Positions 36,845-46,180 of a DNA stretch of 64,000 bases are shown one piece after another. Below the pieces are notes generated by a model. It was given only the letters and a program-made list of their open reading frames with translations, was not told the origin of the DNA and made no database searches. Location of the stretch: the NCBI RefSeq assembly GCF_016651435.1, contig NZ_JAEPRJ010000001.1, positions 1,922,001-1,986,000 of the forward strand, in the 5' to 3' direction. Position 1 is the first letter of the stretch, and every line of letters starts with the position of its first letter. The DNA is from Catonella massiliensis. Its GTDB lineage: Bacteria; Bacillota; Clostridia; Lachnospirales; Lachnospiraceae. Both the position numbers and the translations under genes were made by a program.

Positions 36845-37684
36845 TCAGAAAGAGCCGTGGCTGCCACCATGCGTACTTCCTGAGCTACTTGTATGTGTAC
36901 TGCTTCCTCCTCCCGATGAACTTGAAGATTCTCTTCTGGTTCTTGAAAGCCTCTTATAGAGGAAGAAATCTTCAGCAGTGTTTACATAAAAGCTGTTGTT
37001 CAGCTCGTAGTTATCTGCTGTATACTGCTTACGTACAGTCTTTAGCTGGGAAGTCATACCGTAGCAGACTACAAACGCAAGAAGAAGTGCAGGAATAACA
37101 GAGCCTCCTATTATGATGGTGAGATTTCTAGTCTTTGGAAGATTACCTACATCATAGGCACTTCCTGTCTTGTACTGCTCAATAAATTGGTTGCAAAGAT
37201 CCGCATAAGTCTCAAATCCCTTGTATGAATCGCCGTCACTAAGATATGGCAGGAACTTGTCCGTCATATACTTTTGTCCTGCATCTGTAAATATGCTGAT
37301 TGCCTTTCCCTTTGTTGAGATAGCCCAGGCTCTTGAGCCATAATCCATAACCAGGACTAAACCGTCTCTGCCACTTCCATATCCAAGACCATTATCATCG
37401 TAATAGTCATCTGCATAGGCAGTAATACCGCTCTCTGTTGTCTCATCTTTAACAGTCAAAATGGCAACATCTATCTGCTGTCTTTCGCTGATTTCATTTA
37501 ATTTGGCAAGCAGGCTTTTCTCCTCACTGTCTGTAAGGACATCAGCATTGTCAACCAGCCTTGGAACCTTAGCCTCTGCATATACGGAGGTGAATAGAAA
37601 GCTAAAACTGCCTATAAGTGTGAGGAAAAAGACAAGAGCCAATGCCATAAAGCAGGATTTTTTACTAAGTTTATTTATCATCAT
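36845..37684 (-). CDS. Membrane protein with one TPM domain
   Basis: This 279-aa protein has a signal segment (FMALALVFFLTLIGSFSFLF), one TPM domain (about 40-185; RLVDNADVLTDSEE, RDGLVLVMDYGSRAWAIST), a membrane helix (IIGGSVIPALLLAFVVCYG) and a Ser/Gly/His tail ending THGGSHGSF. It is the paralogue of the two-domain protein at 31632-32990 and sits 17 bp downstream of its zinc-ribbon partner. SPFH, zinc-ribbon and TPM genes in this order recall the ydjGHI envelope-stress genes of B. subtilis. Confidence 0.85.
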   Translation of the reverse strand: MMINKLSKKSCFMALALVFFLTLIGSFSFLFTSVYAEAKVPRLVDNADVLTDSEEKSLLAKLNEISERQQIDVAILTVKDETTESGITAYADDYYDDNGLGYGSGRDGLVLVMDYGSRAWAISTKGKAISIFTDAGQKYMTDKFLPYLSDGDSYKGFETYADLCNQFIEQYKTGSAYDVGNLPKTRNLTIIIGGSVIPALLLAFVVCYGMTSQLKTVRKQYTADNYELNNSFYVNTAEDFFLYKRLSRTRRESSSSSGGGSSTHTSSSGSTHGGSHGSF

Positions 37685-37701
37685 TATCCATTCCCTCCCC
37701 T

Positions 37702-38775
37702 CTAAAATACAAAGTATAGCACAAGAAAGAGAATTATCGCTGTTACAACGCTTATGCCTGCAAACAGCTTTGCTCTCAGACTCTTGTCTACCGGGAGGTC
37801 GCCAACAAATTTACCCGTCTGTCCATTCATTGCAAAGATGTAAGGCTTGTCCAGCCATCTCGTGGTCAGCACCCATACCGGGTAAAGGGCGTATTTTGTC
37901 AGCTTGTTGTCTATGTTTATGGTAGACCATTCCTTGGTAACTGAGCTATAGCCTGTAACTGTATTTCTAAATGCCTCTTCTACGGAGTTTCTTATACGTG
38001 AGTTGACTGTCTGAAGCTGTGCATCAGAGCTAACATCGTACTTATCTGCAAGGAAGCCTGCAAGATAAGCAGTTTGAAAGTCTACAGCATCTTTAAGGTC
38101 GAAGGGCTCGATTGACTGCATAAGTACATCATCCATCTTGGCGGATGCATCAGCAGGAACTGCCTTGAACTCTAGACTGCCACCTCTTATTACAGCGAAG
38201 TAGCTTGTCTCAGTATAGTAGTAGCTTCTATCACTCCAGCTTCTTACCTTTGTAGCCTTGAATCTAAGCCTACTGTCAGTGTCTGCGTCATAGAGCCAGA
38301 ATGGTACATATAGCCCCTTGATTTCTTCAATGTGGTTCTCAGACTTGAATACCTTAGGAAGAAGAAACTTGCCACCAAGGTACTGGGAAAACTTCGCCTT
38401 GGCCTGCTTTTTATCAAGCTTAAACGGGATAACCAGGTCAGGACGGAGTCCCTTTTCCCATTTACCCGTCATTACTACAGGGTTCCCACAATAAGGGCAG
38501 GAAGTCGCTCCAAGAGTTTCATCCCCGACTATCTCACCTCCACAGGAATTACAGGTATATACTGAGAGACCGTCTCTTTCTCCTTCATCCCATTTTCCCT
38601 CAGGAGCGGACCAGTTCATGGTTCCCTCGGTATCTCCCTTTAATATGTCATCATAGCCACGTAGGGTGTCCATGTCAAATTCGGTGTTGCAGTATGGACA
38701 CACCATCTTTTGAGCGGTTGTATCAAATCTAATTGCGCCTCCGCAGTTGGGGCACTTATATTCCATTAGTGCCAT
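37702..38775 (-). CDS. Zinc-ribbon membrane protein, YdjG-like (copy 1)
   Basis: A 357-aa paralogue of the protein at 33003-34079, with the same two N-terminal zinc ribbons (CPNCGGAIRFDTTAQKMVCP with PYCN, and CNSCGGEIVGD with CPYCGNPVVM), the shared middle domain and a C-terminal membrane segment (LFAGISVVTAIILFLVLYFV). It follows the SPFH gene across a 98-bp gap that holds a long hairpin. Confidence 0.82.
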   Translation of the reverse strand: MALMEYKCPNCGGAIRFDTTAQKMVCPYCNTEFDMDTLRGYDDILKGDTEGTMNWSAPEGKWDEGERDGLSVYTCNSCGGEIVGDETLGATSCPYCGNPVVMTGKWEKGLRPDLVIPFKLDKKQAKAKFSQYLGGKFLLPKVFKSENHIEEIKGLYVPFWLYDADTDSRLRFKATKVRSWSDRSYYYTETSYFAVIRGGSLEFKAVPADASAKMDDVLMQSIEPFDLKDAVDFQTAYLAGFLADKYDVSSDAQLQTVNSRIRNSVEEAFRNTVTGYSSVTKEWSTINIDNKLTKYALYPVWVLTTRWLDKPYIFAMNGQTGKFVGDLPVDKSLRAKLFAGISVVTAIILFLVLYFVF

Positions 38776-38815
38776 TGTCTTCTCCCTTATTCATTAAAAT
38801 ACGGCCTATACACTA

Positions 38816-38859
38816 CTATGCCACAGAGTCTCTATAGCTTTCCCTTATCTGTGGCATAG
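38816..38859 (-). promoter_or_regulatory. Long perfect hairpin between the SPFH and zinc-ribbon genes
   Basis: CTATGCCACAGA (38816-38827) and TCTGTGGCATAG (38848-38859) pair perfectly over 12 bp with a 20-nt loop. No U tract follows, so termination is doubtful. It may stabilise or process the mRNA to set the ratio of SPFH to downstream products. Its core arms match the hairpin at 36740-36761. Confidence 0.5.
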
Positions 38860-38873
38860 AGTGTTACGAATAT

Positions 38874-40013
38874 TTATGGACGTTTGGTACCACAGTTTGT
38901 ACAGAAGTTACCGTTGTTTTTATTGCCACAGTTAGGGCAGAACCACTGCATACCCTCAGTCTGAGGAGCGCTGCCCTGAGCCTGTGAAGCGCTGCCCTGA
39001 GCCTGAGCTGCTCCCATCTCATAGAGGGCGTTTGCATTCATTCCTCCTGCCTGATTAGCCATGTTCATACCCATAAAGCCCATCATTGCACCGTTTGAGT
39101 TGCCTGCGGCTGTCTTCATAGCCTCAGCCTGTGCCTGTGCAAGGTTAGCAGCTGCCATGGTAGGGTTTCTAAACGCACCTGATAGCTGAAGATTCTTGAT
39201 TGCTGCAGAATCCTCTTCAGAAAGTGTGATTGGGTTAAGGGCAACAGAGATAATATCAAGGCCTCTAAGCTCCTTCCACTTTTTAGAAAGCACCTCATCC
39301 ATAAGATCTGCAAGCTCCATAGCGTGGCTTGGAAGTCCGCTTGGCCTGATTCCCTGCTCACTAAGCTTACCAAAGGCAGGCTGGAGAGCAGATACGAACT
39401 CCGTCTTAAGCTGGGTATCTATCTCATCTCTTGTAAATTCATCAGCGACGTTGCCACATACATTCTGATAGAAAAGGATAGGGTTTTGAATCTTATATGA
39501 GTATACGCCTGAACAGCGTACAGATACATCTATGTCAAGACCTACGTTGGCATCAAGCACTCTGAAAGGAATAGGGTTAGGTGTACCAAATTTGTTGTCT
39601 GTGAGTTCCTTTGTGTTGAAATAGTAAACCCTCTGGTCTCTTCCTGCCTGTCCTCCATAGGTAAATCTGCCTATCATATCCTTAAATACGGCACCTACAC
39701 TCTCACCAAAGCTGCCTGAGAACACACTTGGTGACTCACCCGAATTAAAGGTATATTCACCAGGCTCGGCACATATTTCGGATACCTTTCCGTTATTTAC
39801 TATAACAAGACACTGTCCATCTGCAACTGCTATACCTGAGCCATCTGTAATCACATTGTCACTGCCGTGCTTATTGGATGATCTTCCACCTATTCTCTTG
39901 CTTCCCTTTCTTACAAGTACGTCAGCAGGAAGCGCATCACAATAAAAATATTCCTTCCACTGATCTCCCAGTGTTCCTCCTACAGCTCCTGTGAAAGCTT
40001 TAATAAGTCCCAT
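38874..40013 (-). CDS. SPFH-domain protein with a C-terminal zinc ribbon (YdjI-like)
   Basis: This 379-aa protein has the 'virion core/YdjI' SPFH fold: KEYFYCDALPADVLVRKGSK, GIAVADGQCLVIVNNGKVSE, PIPFRVLDANVGLDIDVSVR. An Ala/Gln/Met-rich linker and a zinc ribbon WFCPNCGNKNNGNFCTNCG follow. SPFH proteins form membrane-associated oligomers. Here it heads the zinc-ribbon/TPM genes, as ydjI does with ydjG and ydjH in B. subtilis, where the set recruits PspA to the membrane. No pspA homologue is in the window. Confidence 0.87.
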   Translation of the reverse strand: MGLIKAFTGAVGGTLGDQWKEYFYCDALPADVLVRKGSKRIGGRSSNKHGSDNVITDGSGIAVADGQCLVIVNNGKVSEICAEPGEYTFNSGESPSVFSGSFGESVGAVFKDMIGRFTYGGQAGRDQRVYYFNTKELTDNKFGTPNPIPFRVLDANVGLDIDVSVRCSGVYSYKIQNPILFYQNVCGNVADEFTRDEIDTQLKTEFVSALQPAFGKLSEQGIRPSGLPSHAMELADLMDEVLSKKWKELRGLDIISVALNPITLSEEDSAAIKNLQLSGAFRNPTMAAANLAQAQAEAMKTAAGNSNGAMMGFMGMNMANQAGGMNANALYEMGAAQAQGSASQAQGSAPQTEGMQWFCPNCGNKNNGNFCTNCGTKRP

Positions 40014-40055
40014 ACCACTACCTTCCTTTCATTTTCCAATGTAGTATTTTCTAAA

Positions 40056-40099
40056 AATAAACAGGATATAAAACTATGCGGCTTTATACCCTGTTTATT
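40056..40099 (-). terminator. Rho-independent terminator after the 369-aa exported protein gene
   Basis: AATAAACAGG (40056-40065) and CCTGTTTATT (40090-40099) close a stem extended by GTATAAA/TTTATAT pairs. On the minus strand it is followed by TTTAGAAAA. It begins 33 nt past the stop. Confidence 0.75.
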
Positions 40100-40131
40100 A
40101 AATTGAACCCCTAACAGGGCAAACTATTTTA

Positions 40132-41241
40132 TTATCTTACTCTAAAGCTAACCTTAGTCGTATTACCAGCATAATCCTTAACTACAAGTGTATATCTTCC
40201 GCTTAAATATGCGATATGACCACTCTTAATGGTTTTACCGTTTAACTTAGCTGATTTAACACCTGAGTCCTTATCGGAAAAAGTAATTCTTACACTGCCT
40301 CTATAGGTTCTCCCATTAACTACACTTACAACAGGAGCCTTCTTGTCAACTAAACCCTTAACCTTAAAGAATGCTGAATAGCTGGTTCCTTCCTTTACAT
40401 CAGTCCAATTCATTGGGGTAGTTTTATCTGTAACTCTTATTGTATAGTATCCGTTTCTCTTAACCTTGAACTTAACGGTATTGTCTGCATTTAACTTTAA
40501 CTGGATAGCATTCTTATCAGTAGAGTTATTCCAGCCAACACTGTTTAAATATCCCCAGTAGTTAGCATTTTTCTCACCGTCTCTGCCTACCTTGCCATAG
40601 CGGTACTGAGCATACTTAAAGAAATCGTCCATTGCTGTTGAGAAAGTAACTGTTGCGCTCTTTTTATCTTTATTTACCTTGTAGCTTGTCTTCACGATAT
40701 TCTTAACTGGAACTGCAACTCCAACTACATTTATATTACCATCAAAGTCACCATAGTTTTCATGCTTTGAAAGGATGCTCACATAGTATGTACCCTTCTT
40801 AAGTATAGCTGTGAGCTGCTGCTTGCTGGTATCTTTCCAGTAACCGGCTTCAAAGGTTCCAACCTTTTTTGAAAAGGCTGCATCTGCATAAAGTGCATAC
40901 TTAACAGATACACCATCGTGATTGTTAAGTGAGAGGCTGCTTCCTAAGAATACCCAAGAGTCCTCGTTAACTGTAAACTTAAAGTAATTGTTGACTGCCC
41001 CGCTGCCCTGAACAAGGTGTGTCTTCTGAGAAAATACCACGTTTAAATCGTCCTGACCCACGAATTTGTCTGCTGTCTCGATATTTCCTTCTGCCGGCTC
41101 TGTTGTTGTACCCGCAGGAGCTACACTGTTTGCTGCCGCATCTGCCTCTGCTGCCTTCACTGTAGCAACAGGCTGTGGAACAACTACATTGCTCATCATA
41201 AGTGCTGCTAAAAGTAAAACACCTAATTTCTTATTCTTCAT
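40132..41241 (-). CDS. Secreted beta-rich protein with a C-terminal Ig-like domain
   Basis: This 369-aa protein has a signal peptide (KKLGVLLLAALMMSNVVVPQ). A beta-sandwich module near residues 60-180 (NYFKFTVNEDSWVFLGSSLS, GTYYVSILSKHENYGDFDG) resembles pre-peptidase C-terminal carbohydrate or cell-surface modules. A C-terminal Ig-like repeat contains KKAPVVSVVNGRTYRGSVRI and DYAGNTTKVSFRVR. No wall anchor (LPXTG, SLH or lipobox) is visible, so it is probably released or held non-covalently. It has its own promoter and terminator. Function unknown. Confidence 0.75.
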   Translation of the reverse strand: MKNKKLGVLLLAALMMSNVVVPQPVATVKAAEADAAANSVAPAGTTTEPAEGNIETADKFVGQDDLNVVFSQKTHLVQGSGAVNNYFKFTVNEDSWVFLGSSLSLNNHDGVSVKYALYADAAFSKKVGTFEAGYWKDTSKQQLTAILKKGTYYVSILSKHENYGDFDGNINVVGVAVPVKNIVKTSYKVNKDKKSATVTFSTAMDDFFKYAQYRYGKVGRDGEKNANYWGYLNSVGWNNSTDKNAIQLKLNADNTVKFKVKRNGYYTIRVTDKTTPMNWTDVKEGTSYSAFFKVKGLVDKKAPVVSVVNGRTYRGSVRITFSDKDSGVKSAKLNGKTIKSGHIAYLSGRYTLVVKDYAGNTTKVSFRVR

Positions 41242-41297
41242 AATCCCATTCTCCTCCGATTAAGATATTTGCAAGGTTTTGATACCTTATATGAAGT

Positions 41298-41326
41298 ATA
41301 GTATCATAACACATTTTATTTTTCAA
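41298..41326 (-). promoter_or_regulatory. Sigma-A promoter of the 369-aa exported protein gene
   Basis: Minus strand TTGAAA (41321-41326), 17-bp spacer, TACTAT (41298-41303). A GGAGGAG ribosome binding site precedes the ATG at 41241. An overlapping TATGAT offers an alternative -10 at poorer spacing. Confidence 0.7.
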
Positions 41327-41376
41327 TAGATGTCATTTATTCTTAAGAAAACTGTTAACTTTTTGTAGTTTTTATT

Positions 41377-42072
41377 TTACTTGATAAAGTTAGCAAATAC
41401 GGATACTCCAATAAGCGTAAGTATCCCGCTCACTATCATGGCAAGACTGCTGACGCTTCCCTCTATCTCTCCCATTTCCATAGCCTTTGCAGTACCAATG
41501 GCATGGGATGCACCGCCAAGAGATATGCCTCTGGCAATCGGTTCGTATATCCTAAATATCCTAAATACAGTGATGGCGATAATGTTGCCTAGTATACCGG
41601 TTATAATGATGACAGCTACTGTAATAGCCACTATGCCGCCAAATTCTTGCGCAACTCCCATACCTATAACAGTGGTGATTGACTTAGGAAGGAGGGTTAT
41701 ATACTCCTTATGCGACAGCCCAAAGGCAAGCGCAAAGAGTAAAACACAGACCAAGTTAGATAGTATCCCTGATATAATGCCCGTCATAATGGCTACCGCA
41801 TTCTCCTTTAAGATAGTGAGGTTCTTGTACAAAGGTATGGCAAGGCTCACAGTCGCAGGAGTAAGCAGATAGCTTAAATACTGTGCACTCTTGTTGTAGT
41901 CCTCATAGTCTATGTGGAAAGTAAGTATCCCTGCTATGACAAAGATAATGGATATCAGAAGCGGGTTAAGAATGGCAAGCTTGAACTTTTTTCTTAAAAG
42001 CAGGCCTATCTGATAACCAATAATACTTACTACTATACCAAAAGTAGTGCTATTTTCTATTAATCCGTTCAT
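41377..42072 (-). CDS. lrgB: LrgB/CidB-family membrane protein
   Basis: This 231-aa protein has about seven membrane segments and the LrgB signature LLPKSITTVIGMGVAQEFGG and RGISLGGASHAIGTAKAMEM. LrgB with LrgA forms an antiholin-like or small-metabolite (pyruvate-type) transport pair affecting autolysis. The ATG at 42072 follows AAAGGAAGG; a TTG 15 bp earlier overlaps that site and is less likely. It overlaps lrgA by 23 bp. Confidence 0.9.
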   Translation of the reverse strand: MNGLIENSTTFGIVVSIIGYQIGLLLRKKFKLAILNPLLISIIFVIAGILTFHIDYEDYNKSAQYLSYLLTPATVSLAIPLYKNLTILKENAVAIMTGIISGILSNLVCVLLFALAFGLSHKEYITLLPKSITTVIGMGVAQEFGGIVAITVAVIIITGILGNIIAITVFRIFRIYEPIARGISLGGASHAIGTAKAMEMGEIEGSVSSLAMIVSGILTLIGVSVFANFIK

Positions 42073-42418
42073 GTTCCTTCCTTTCAACCAAGTACTGCGT
42101 TATTTTCCCTGAAATCACCATTACTACTACTGTAGAAACAGGTGTAATTACAAGTACAGGTACCAACATGTCTTTTAGTTCATCAAAAGATGCAAGAAGT
42201 CCGACTCCCGCAGGAATGAACATAACCGGCATTATTTCTATCAGAAATACCGCTGCATCTTCCACTGCTCCAAGCTTTACTACCTTAGTCATAAGACAGA
42301 GCATCATAAGGCAGAGCCCGTACACACTTGTAGGGATAGGGAGGTGCACAAAATATTTTATGCCCTCCGCTATACAGGTAATAAGCATGATTACGCCAAA
42401 TTGTCTAAAATACTTCAT
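42050..42418 (-). CDS. lrgA: LrgA/CidA-family membrane protein
   Basis: A 122-aa protein with four membrane segments (MLITCIAEGIKYFVHLPIP, VYGLCLMMLCLMTKVV, VFLIEIMPVMFIPAGVGLLA, VLVITPVSTVVVMVISG), the holin-like LrgA pattern. It is the small partner of LrgB. Its ATG directly follows the uvrA stop (TAGATG), so uvrA, lrgA and lrgB are probably one transcript, putting an autolysis modulator behind a DNA-damage promoter. Confidence 0.88.
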   Translation of the reverse strand: MKYFRQFGVIMLITCIAEGIKYFVHLPIPTSVYGLCLMMLCLMTKVVKLGAVEDAAVFLIEIMPVMFIPAGVGLLASFDELKDMLVPVLVITPVSTVVVMVISGKITQYLVERKEHERINRK

Positions 42419-45304
42419 CTACTTTCTCCCTCTTTTTTCTACCCAGTCTTTTTCACGAGATAACATCCTCTTTATGTATTCACCGGTGTATGAGTTTTTA
42501 TTATCTGCAACCTCCTCAGGAGTACCCTCAGCTATCACTCTTCCGCCTCTTGCACCACCCTCAGGTCCTATGTCAATGATATAATCTGCTGTCTTAATCA
42601 CATCAAGGTTGTGCTCAATTACTATGACGGTATTGCCTCCATCAGAGAGCTTCCTGAGAATATTGATTAGCTTATGTACATCTGCAAAATGGAGTCCTGT
42701 AGTAGGCTCATCAAGCACATAGATAGTCTTTCCCGTGCTTCTTTTACTAAGCTCGGTAGCAAGCTTGATTCTCTGGGCTTCTCCTCCTGAGAGCTCGGTG
42801 GATGGCTGTCCAAGGCGGATGTAGCCTAGTCCCACCTCACTAAGCGTTTCTATCTTTCTCCTGATTGTAGGTATGTGTTCAAAAAATGCCAAAGATTCAT
42901 CCACTGTCATATTCAGCACATCATATATGGACTTGCCTTTGTACTTTACTTCAAGGGTTTCTCTGTTGTAGCGTCTGCCTTCGCAGACTTCACAAGGCAC
43001 ATATACATCAGGCAGGAAATTCATCTCTATCTTGACTATACCATCGCCTGAGCAGGCCTCACAGCGTCCTCCCTTTACATTAAAGCTAAATCTCCCCTTG
43101 CTGTAGCCCTTTGCCTTGGCATCCTGTGTAGCTGCAAAGAGGTCGCGGATAAGGTCAAAGACTCCCGTGTAGGTCGCAGGATTGGAGCGGGGCGTTCTTC
43201 CTATAGGCGACTGGTCTATGTCTATTATCTTATCAAGATTCTCTGCTCCAAGAATGGCATCGTGCTTCCCCGGTATGGTCCTTGCCTTATTTAGCTTCTT
43301 TGCAAGTGATTTGTATAGAATCTCATTTACAAGGCTGCTCTTTCCCGAGCCTGATACTCCGGTAACCACAGTCATTATCCCAAGAGGGAATTTTACATCT
43401 ATATTCTTTAGGTTATTCTCCCTTGCACCCTTTACTTCAAGATAGCCTGTAGGCTTTCTTCTTTCGGTTGGAACGGGTACCTGAAGCCTGCCTGATAGAT
43501 AAGCTCCTGTAAGGGAGTTTTTACACTTCATTATCTCTTTGGCTGTTCCCGTAGCTATAATCTCACCGCCGTGTTCACCTGCTCCCGGGCCTATGTCTAC
43601 TATGAAGTCGGCGGCAAGCATCGTGTCCTCATCATGCTCAACAACTATGAGGGTATTACCTATATCTCTAAGGTTCTTAAGTGAGGCAAGCAGCTTGTCA
43701 TTATCTCTTTGATGAAGACCTATACTAGGCTCGTCAAGGATGTAGGCAACGCCCACAAGTCCTGAGCCTATCTGGGTAGCAAGCCTTATTCTCTGCGCCT
43801 CGCCACCGGAGAGAGTACCTGTCGCACGGGAAAGAGTGAGGTAGTCAAGCCCCACATCATTAAGAAATGAAAGCCTTGCCACTATTTCCTTAAGCACAAG
43901 GTCGCCGATTTTCCTCTGAGTAGGGGTAAGCTCTACATTTTCAAAATAATTCTTGGCATCCAGTATGGAGAGTTCTGTAACATCGGAAATGTTCTTATCT
44001 CCCACAGTAACTGCAAGCGCAGTGGCTTTCAGACGCTTTCCACCACAGGCTTTACAAGGGGTGGTACGCATAAAGCTCTCGTATTCCTGCTTGCTTGACT
44101 CTGAGAAGGTCTCCCTGTATCTTCTTTCCACATTTTTTATAAGTCCCTCAAAAGGCACATCATATACGCCTTCTCCACGCTGTCCCTTATAATGCACCTT
44201 AAGAACCTTACCGCCTGTTCCATGGAGGATGACATCCTGAACTTCCTTTGAGAGCTTCTCAAACGGAGTTTTGAGGTCAAATTTATACGCCTTAGAAAGG
44301 GCTTCAAGTGTAGAGTGGGTGAAGCTTCCCTTTTGATTGGAGGACTGCCATCCAAGTACCACTATACAGCCTTCTGCAAGGCTTAGGCTCTTGTCAGGTA
44401 TCATAAGGTCGGGGTCAAACTCCATCTTGTATCCCAGTCCAAAGCACTCAGGACAGGCGCCGAAAGGATTGTTAAATGAAAATGTCCTTGGCTCAAGCTC
44501 TTCAAGGCTGATATTACAGTCAGGGCAGGAAAAGCTTGAAGAGAAGCTAAGTCTCTCCTTCCCTGCCACTTCCACAATAAGGAGTCCTTCTGAGAGCTTC
44601 ATTATCTGCTCTATGGAGTCTGACATACGCCTTTCTATACCAGGCTTTATCACAAGACGGTCCACCACTATCTCGATATTATGCTTTTTGGTCTTCTCAA
44701 GCTTAATCTCATCTGACAGCTGATGAAGCTCACCGTCTACCATCACCCTCACGTATCCTGCCTTAAGGGCACTTTCAAAAACCTTTACGTGTTCACCCTT
44801 CCTTCCCCTTACTACAGGGGCAAGAAGCTGAATCTTGGTACCTTCAGGCAGTTTCATTATCTCATCAACCATCTGGTCAACTGTCTGCTTGTGTATTTCT
44901 TTCCCACAATTAGGGCAATGAGGTACTCCGGCTCTTGCATAAAGGAGCCTTAGATAATCGTATATCTCAGTTACAGTACCTACTGTAGAACGTGGATTTC
45001 TATTGGTTGACTTCTGGTCTATGGATATGGCAGGGGAAAGCCCCTCAATGCTCTCTACCTTCGGTTTTTCCATCTGCCCTAAGAACTGGCGGGCATAAGA
45101 AGAGAGGGACTCCATATACCTTCTCTGGCCCTCCGCATAAATGGTGTCAAACGCAAGAGATGATTTGCCTGAGCCTGAAAGCCCTGTCATTACGACAAAT
45201 TTATCCCTTGGTATATCTATGCAGATTCCTTTGAGGTTATGTTCTCTAGCCCCTCGTATCCTGATAAAATTCTTTGAATTTACTGTGTTTTTCTTTGCTG
45301 GCAT
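42419..45304 (-). CDS. uvrA: Excinuclease ABC subunit A
   Basis: UvrA is the DNA damage-recognition ATPase of nucleotide excision repair. The 961-aa protein has two ABC modules: Walker [17 protein letters not shown] and [17 protein letters not shown], signatures [17 protein letters not shown] and [18 protein letters not shown], and zinc fingers CPDC...CPEC and CEAC...CEVC. The ATG at 45304 follows CGAGGAAG; a frame opening at 45349 lacks a binding site and lies on the promoter. A LexA-like box overlaps the upstream region. uvrB is 13 kb away on the same strand. Confidence 0.96.
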   Translation of the reverse strand: MPAKKNTVNSKNFIRIRGAREHNLKGICIDIPRDKFVVMTGLSGSGKSSLAFDTIYAEGQRRYMESLSSYARQFLGQMEKPKVESIEGLSPAISIDQKSTNRNPRSTVGTVTEIYDYLRLLYARAGVPHCPNCGKEIHKQTVDQMVDEIMKLPEGTKIQLLAPVVRGRKGEHVKVFESALKAGYVRVMVDGELHQLSDEIKLEKTKKHNIEIVVDRLVIKPGIERRMSDSIEQIMKLSEGLLIVEVAGKERLSFSSSFSCPDCNISLEELEPRTFSFNNPFGACPECFGLGYKMEFDPDLMIPDKSLSLAEGCIVVLGWQSSNQKGSFTHSTLEALSKAYKFDLKTPFEKLSKEVQDVILHGTGGKVLKVHYKGQRGEGVYDVPFEGLIKNVERRYRETFSESSKQEYESFMRTTPCKACGGKRLKATALAVTVGDKNISDVTELSILDAKNYFENVELTPTQRKIGDLVLKEIVARLSFLNDVGLDYLTLSRATGTLSGGEAQRIRLATQIGSGLVGVAYILDEPSIGLHQRDNDKLLASLKNLRDIGNTLIVVEHDEDTMLAADFIVDIGPGAGEHGGEIIATGTAKEIMKCKNSLTGAYLSGRLQVPVPTERRKPTGYLEVKGARENNLKNIDVKFPLGIMTVVTGVSGSGKSSLVNEILYKSLAKKLNKARTIPGKHDAILGAENLDKIIDIDQSPIGRTPRSNPATYTGVFDLIRDLFAATQDAKAKGYSKGRFSFNVKGGRCEACSGDGIVKIEMNFLPDVYVPCEVCEGRRYNRETLEVKYKGKSIYDVLNMTVDESLAFFEHIPTIRRKIETLSEVGLGYIRLGQPSTELSGGEAQRIKLATELSKRSTGKTIYVLDEPTTGLHFADVHKLINILRKLSDGGNTVIVIEHNLDVIKTADYIIDIGPEGGARGGRVIAEGTPEEVADNKNSYTGEYIKRMLSREKDWVEKRGRK

Positions 45305-45344
45305 ATTCTTCCTCGTATGATATAATGGGTTATAATCTTTGTTT

Positions 45345-45373
45345 ATCATAGCAGAAAGATATTAATTTTTCAA
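45345..45373 (-). promoter_or_regulatory. Sigma-A promoter of uvrA
   Basis: Minus strand TTGAAA (45368-45373), 17-bp spacer ending in TGC, TATGAT (45345-45350), an extended -10 form. The start lies near 45338, about 34 nt before the uvrA ATG. Confidence 0.85.
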
Positions 45374-45381
45374 CGGTAATT

Positions 45382-45395
45382 CGAACGAATGTTTA
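45382..45395. promoter_or_regulatory. LexA (SOS) box upstream of uvrA
   Basis: CGAACGAATGTTTA matches 13 of 14 positions of the Gram-positive LexA consensus CGAACRNRYGTTYC; only the last base differs. It lies 8 bp upstream of the -35 box of uvrA, a normal place for LexA control, and uvrA is a classical SOS gene. Confidence 0.72.
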
Positions 45396-45428
45396 TATGT
45401 TTTCTTATACATATTTCATCATATTTTA

Positions 45429-46163
45429 CTAATTCTCTATCCAGTCAATCAAATCACTTGTTGTCATATTCATCCAGTAACCGCCAATCCTCACTAATTT
45501 GCCATCTTTGTAGATATGTAGTCTAGGATAGCCTGTCACTCCCTGACTGATTGTAAGCTCCTCATCATTATCTACATCAACCTGTGTAAACTTAAATGTC
45601 GGTCTAAGTCTCGCTGCTTCTTTGTAAAGAGGCTCTAAAAGCTTGCAGTAACCACACCATTTTGCACTGAAGTCTACAATGACTATCCCTTTTTCCTGAA
45701 GCACTTCTTTATCAAAGTTATCTCCGGTAACTGTTATAACCTTACCAAAGGCTCCGACACTCTTCTTTGCGATAATTAACTTAAGTGTTTTGCTGACCTT
45801 TTTGTTGGCTGATAAAGTAAGCTTAAGATTCACTTTACCGCTCTTTAGCGCCTTAACCTTGTATACCTTTCCTGACTTTTTGATTTTGAGTTTTTTACTA
45901 TCCTTTGTACTGATCTTAAAGCCTTTATTCTTGCTTGAAGTAGTTACAGTTACAGTTATGTCATCACTTTCACCTGTTCCTACGGTAATCTCATCTCCAA
46001 CATTAAGTTTAGCCTTAGACTGTGAAAGCACAATGCCGTCCGCCTTAGCGCCAGCCTTAATGTCTGCCTTAGTGTCAGCCTGTGTAAGCTCTGTCTTAGC
46101 AGTAAATATCAAGCTGCCCGCAAGAGCCCCTAACATAAGTGATTTTAAAATTTTGTTTGTCAT
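45429..46163 (-). CDS. Exported thioredoxin-like protein with an Ig-like N-terminal domain (copy 2)
   Basis: This 244-aa protein has a signal peptide (ILKSLMLGALAGSLIFTAKT), then a Big_2/Ig-like module (about 40-130; LNVGDEITVGTGESDDIT, SGKVYKVKALKSGKVNLKL). A thioredoxin fold near 140-244 has the redox motif AKWCGYCKLLEP and the cis-Pro GYPRL. CGYC replaces the usual CGPC. It is a paralogue of 53237-53950. GGAG lies before the ATG. It follows the lipoprotein relic and the 1122-aa exported protein, so it probably handles disulfides in that secretome. Confidence 0.87.
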   Translation of the reverse strand: MTNKILKSLMLGALAGSLIFTAKTELTQADTKADIKAGAKADGIVLSQSKAKLNVGDEITVGTGESDDITVTVTTSSKNKGFKISTKDSKKLKIKKSGKVYKVKALKSGKVNLKLTLSANKKVSKTLKLIIAKKSVGAFGKVITVTGDNFDKEVLQEKGIVIVDFSAKWCGYCKLLEPLYKEAARLRPTFKFTQVDVDNDEELTISQGVTGYPRLHIYKDGKLVRIGGYWMNMTTSDLIDWIEN

Positions 46164-46180
46164 AATTTCTCCTTTATTTG

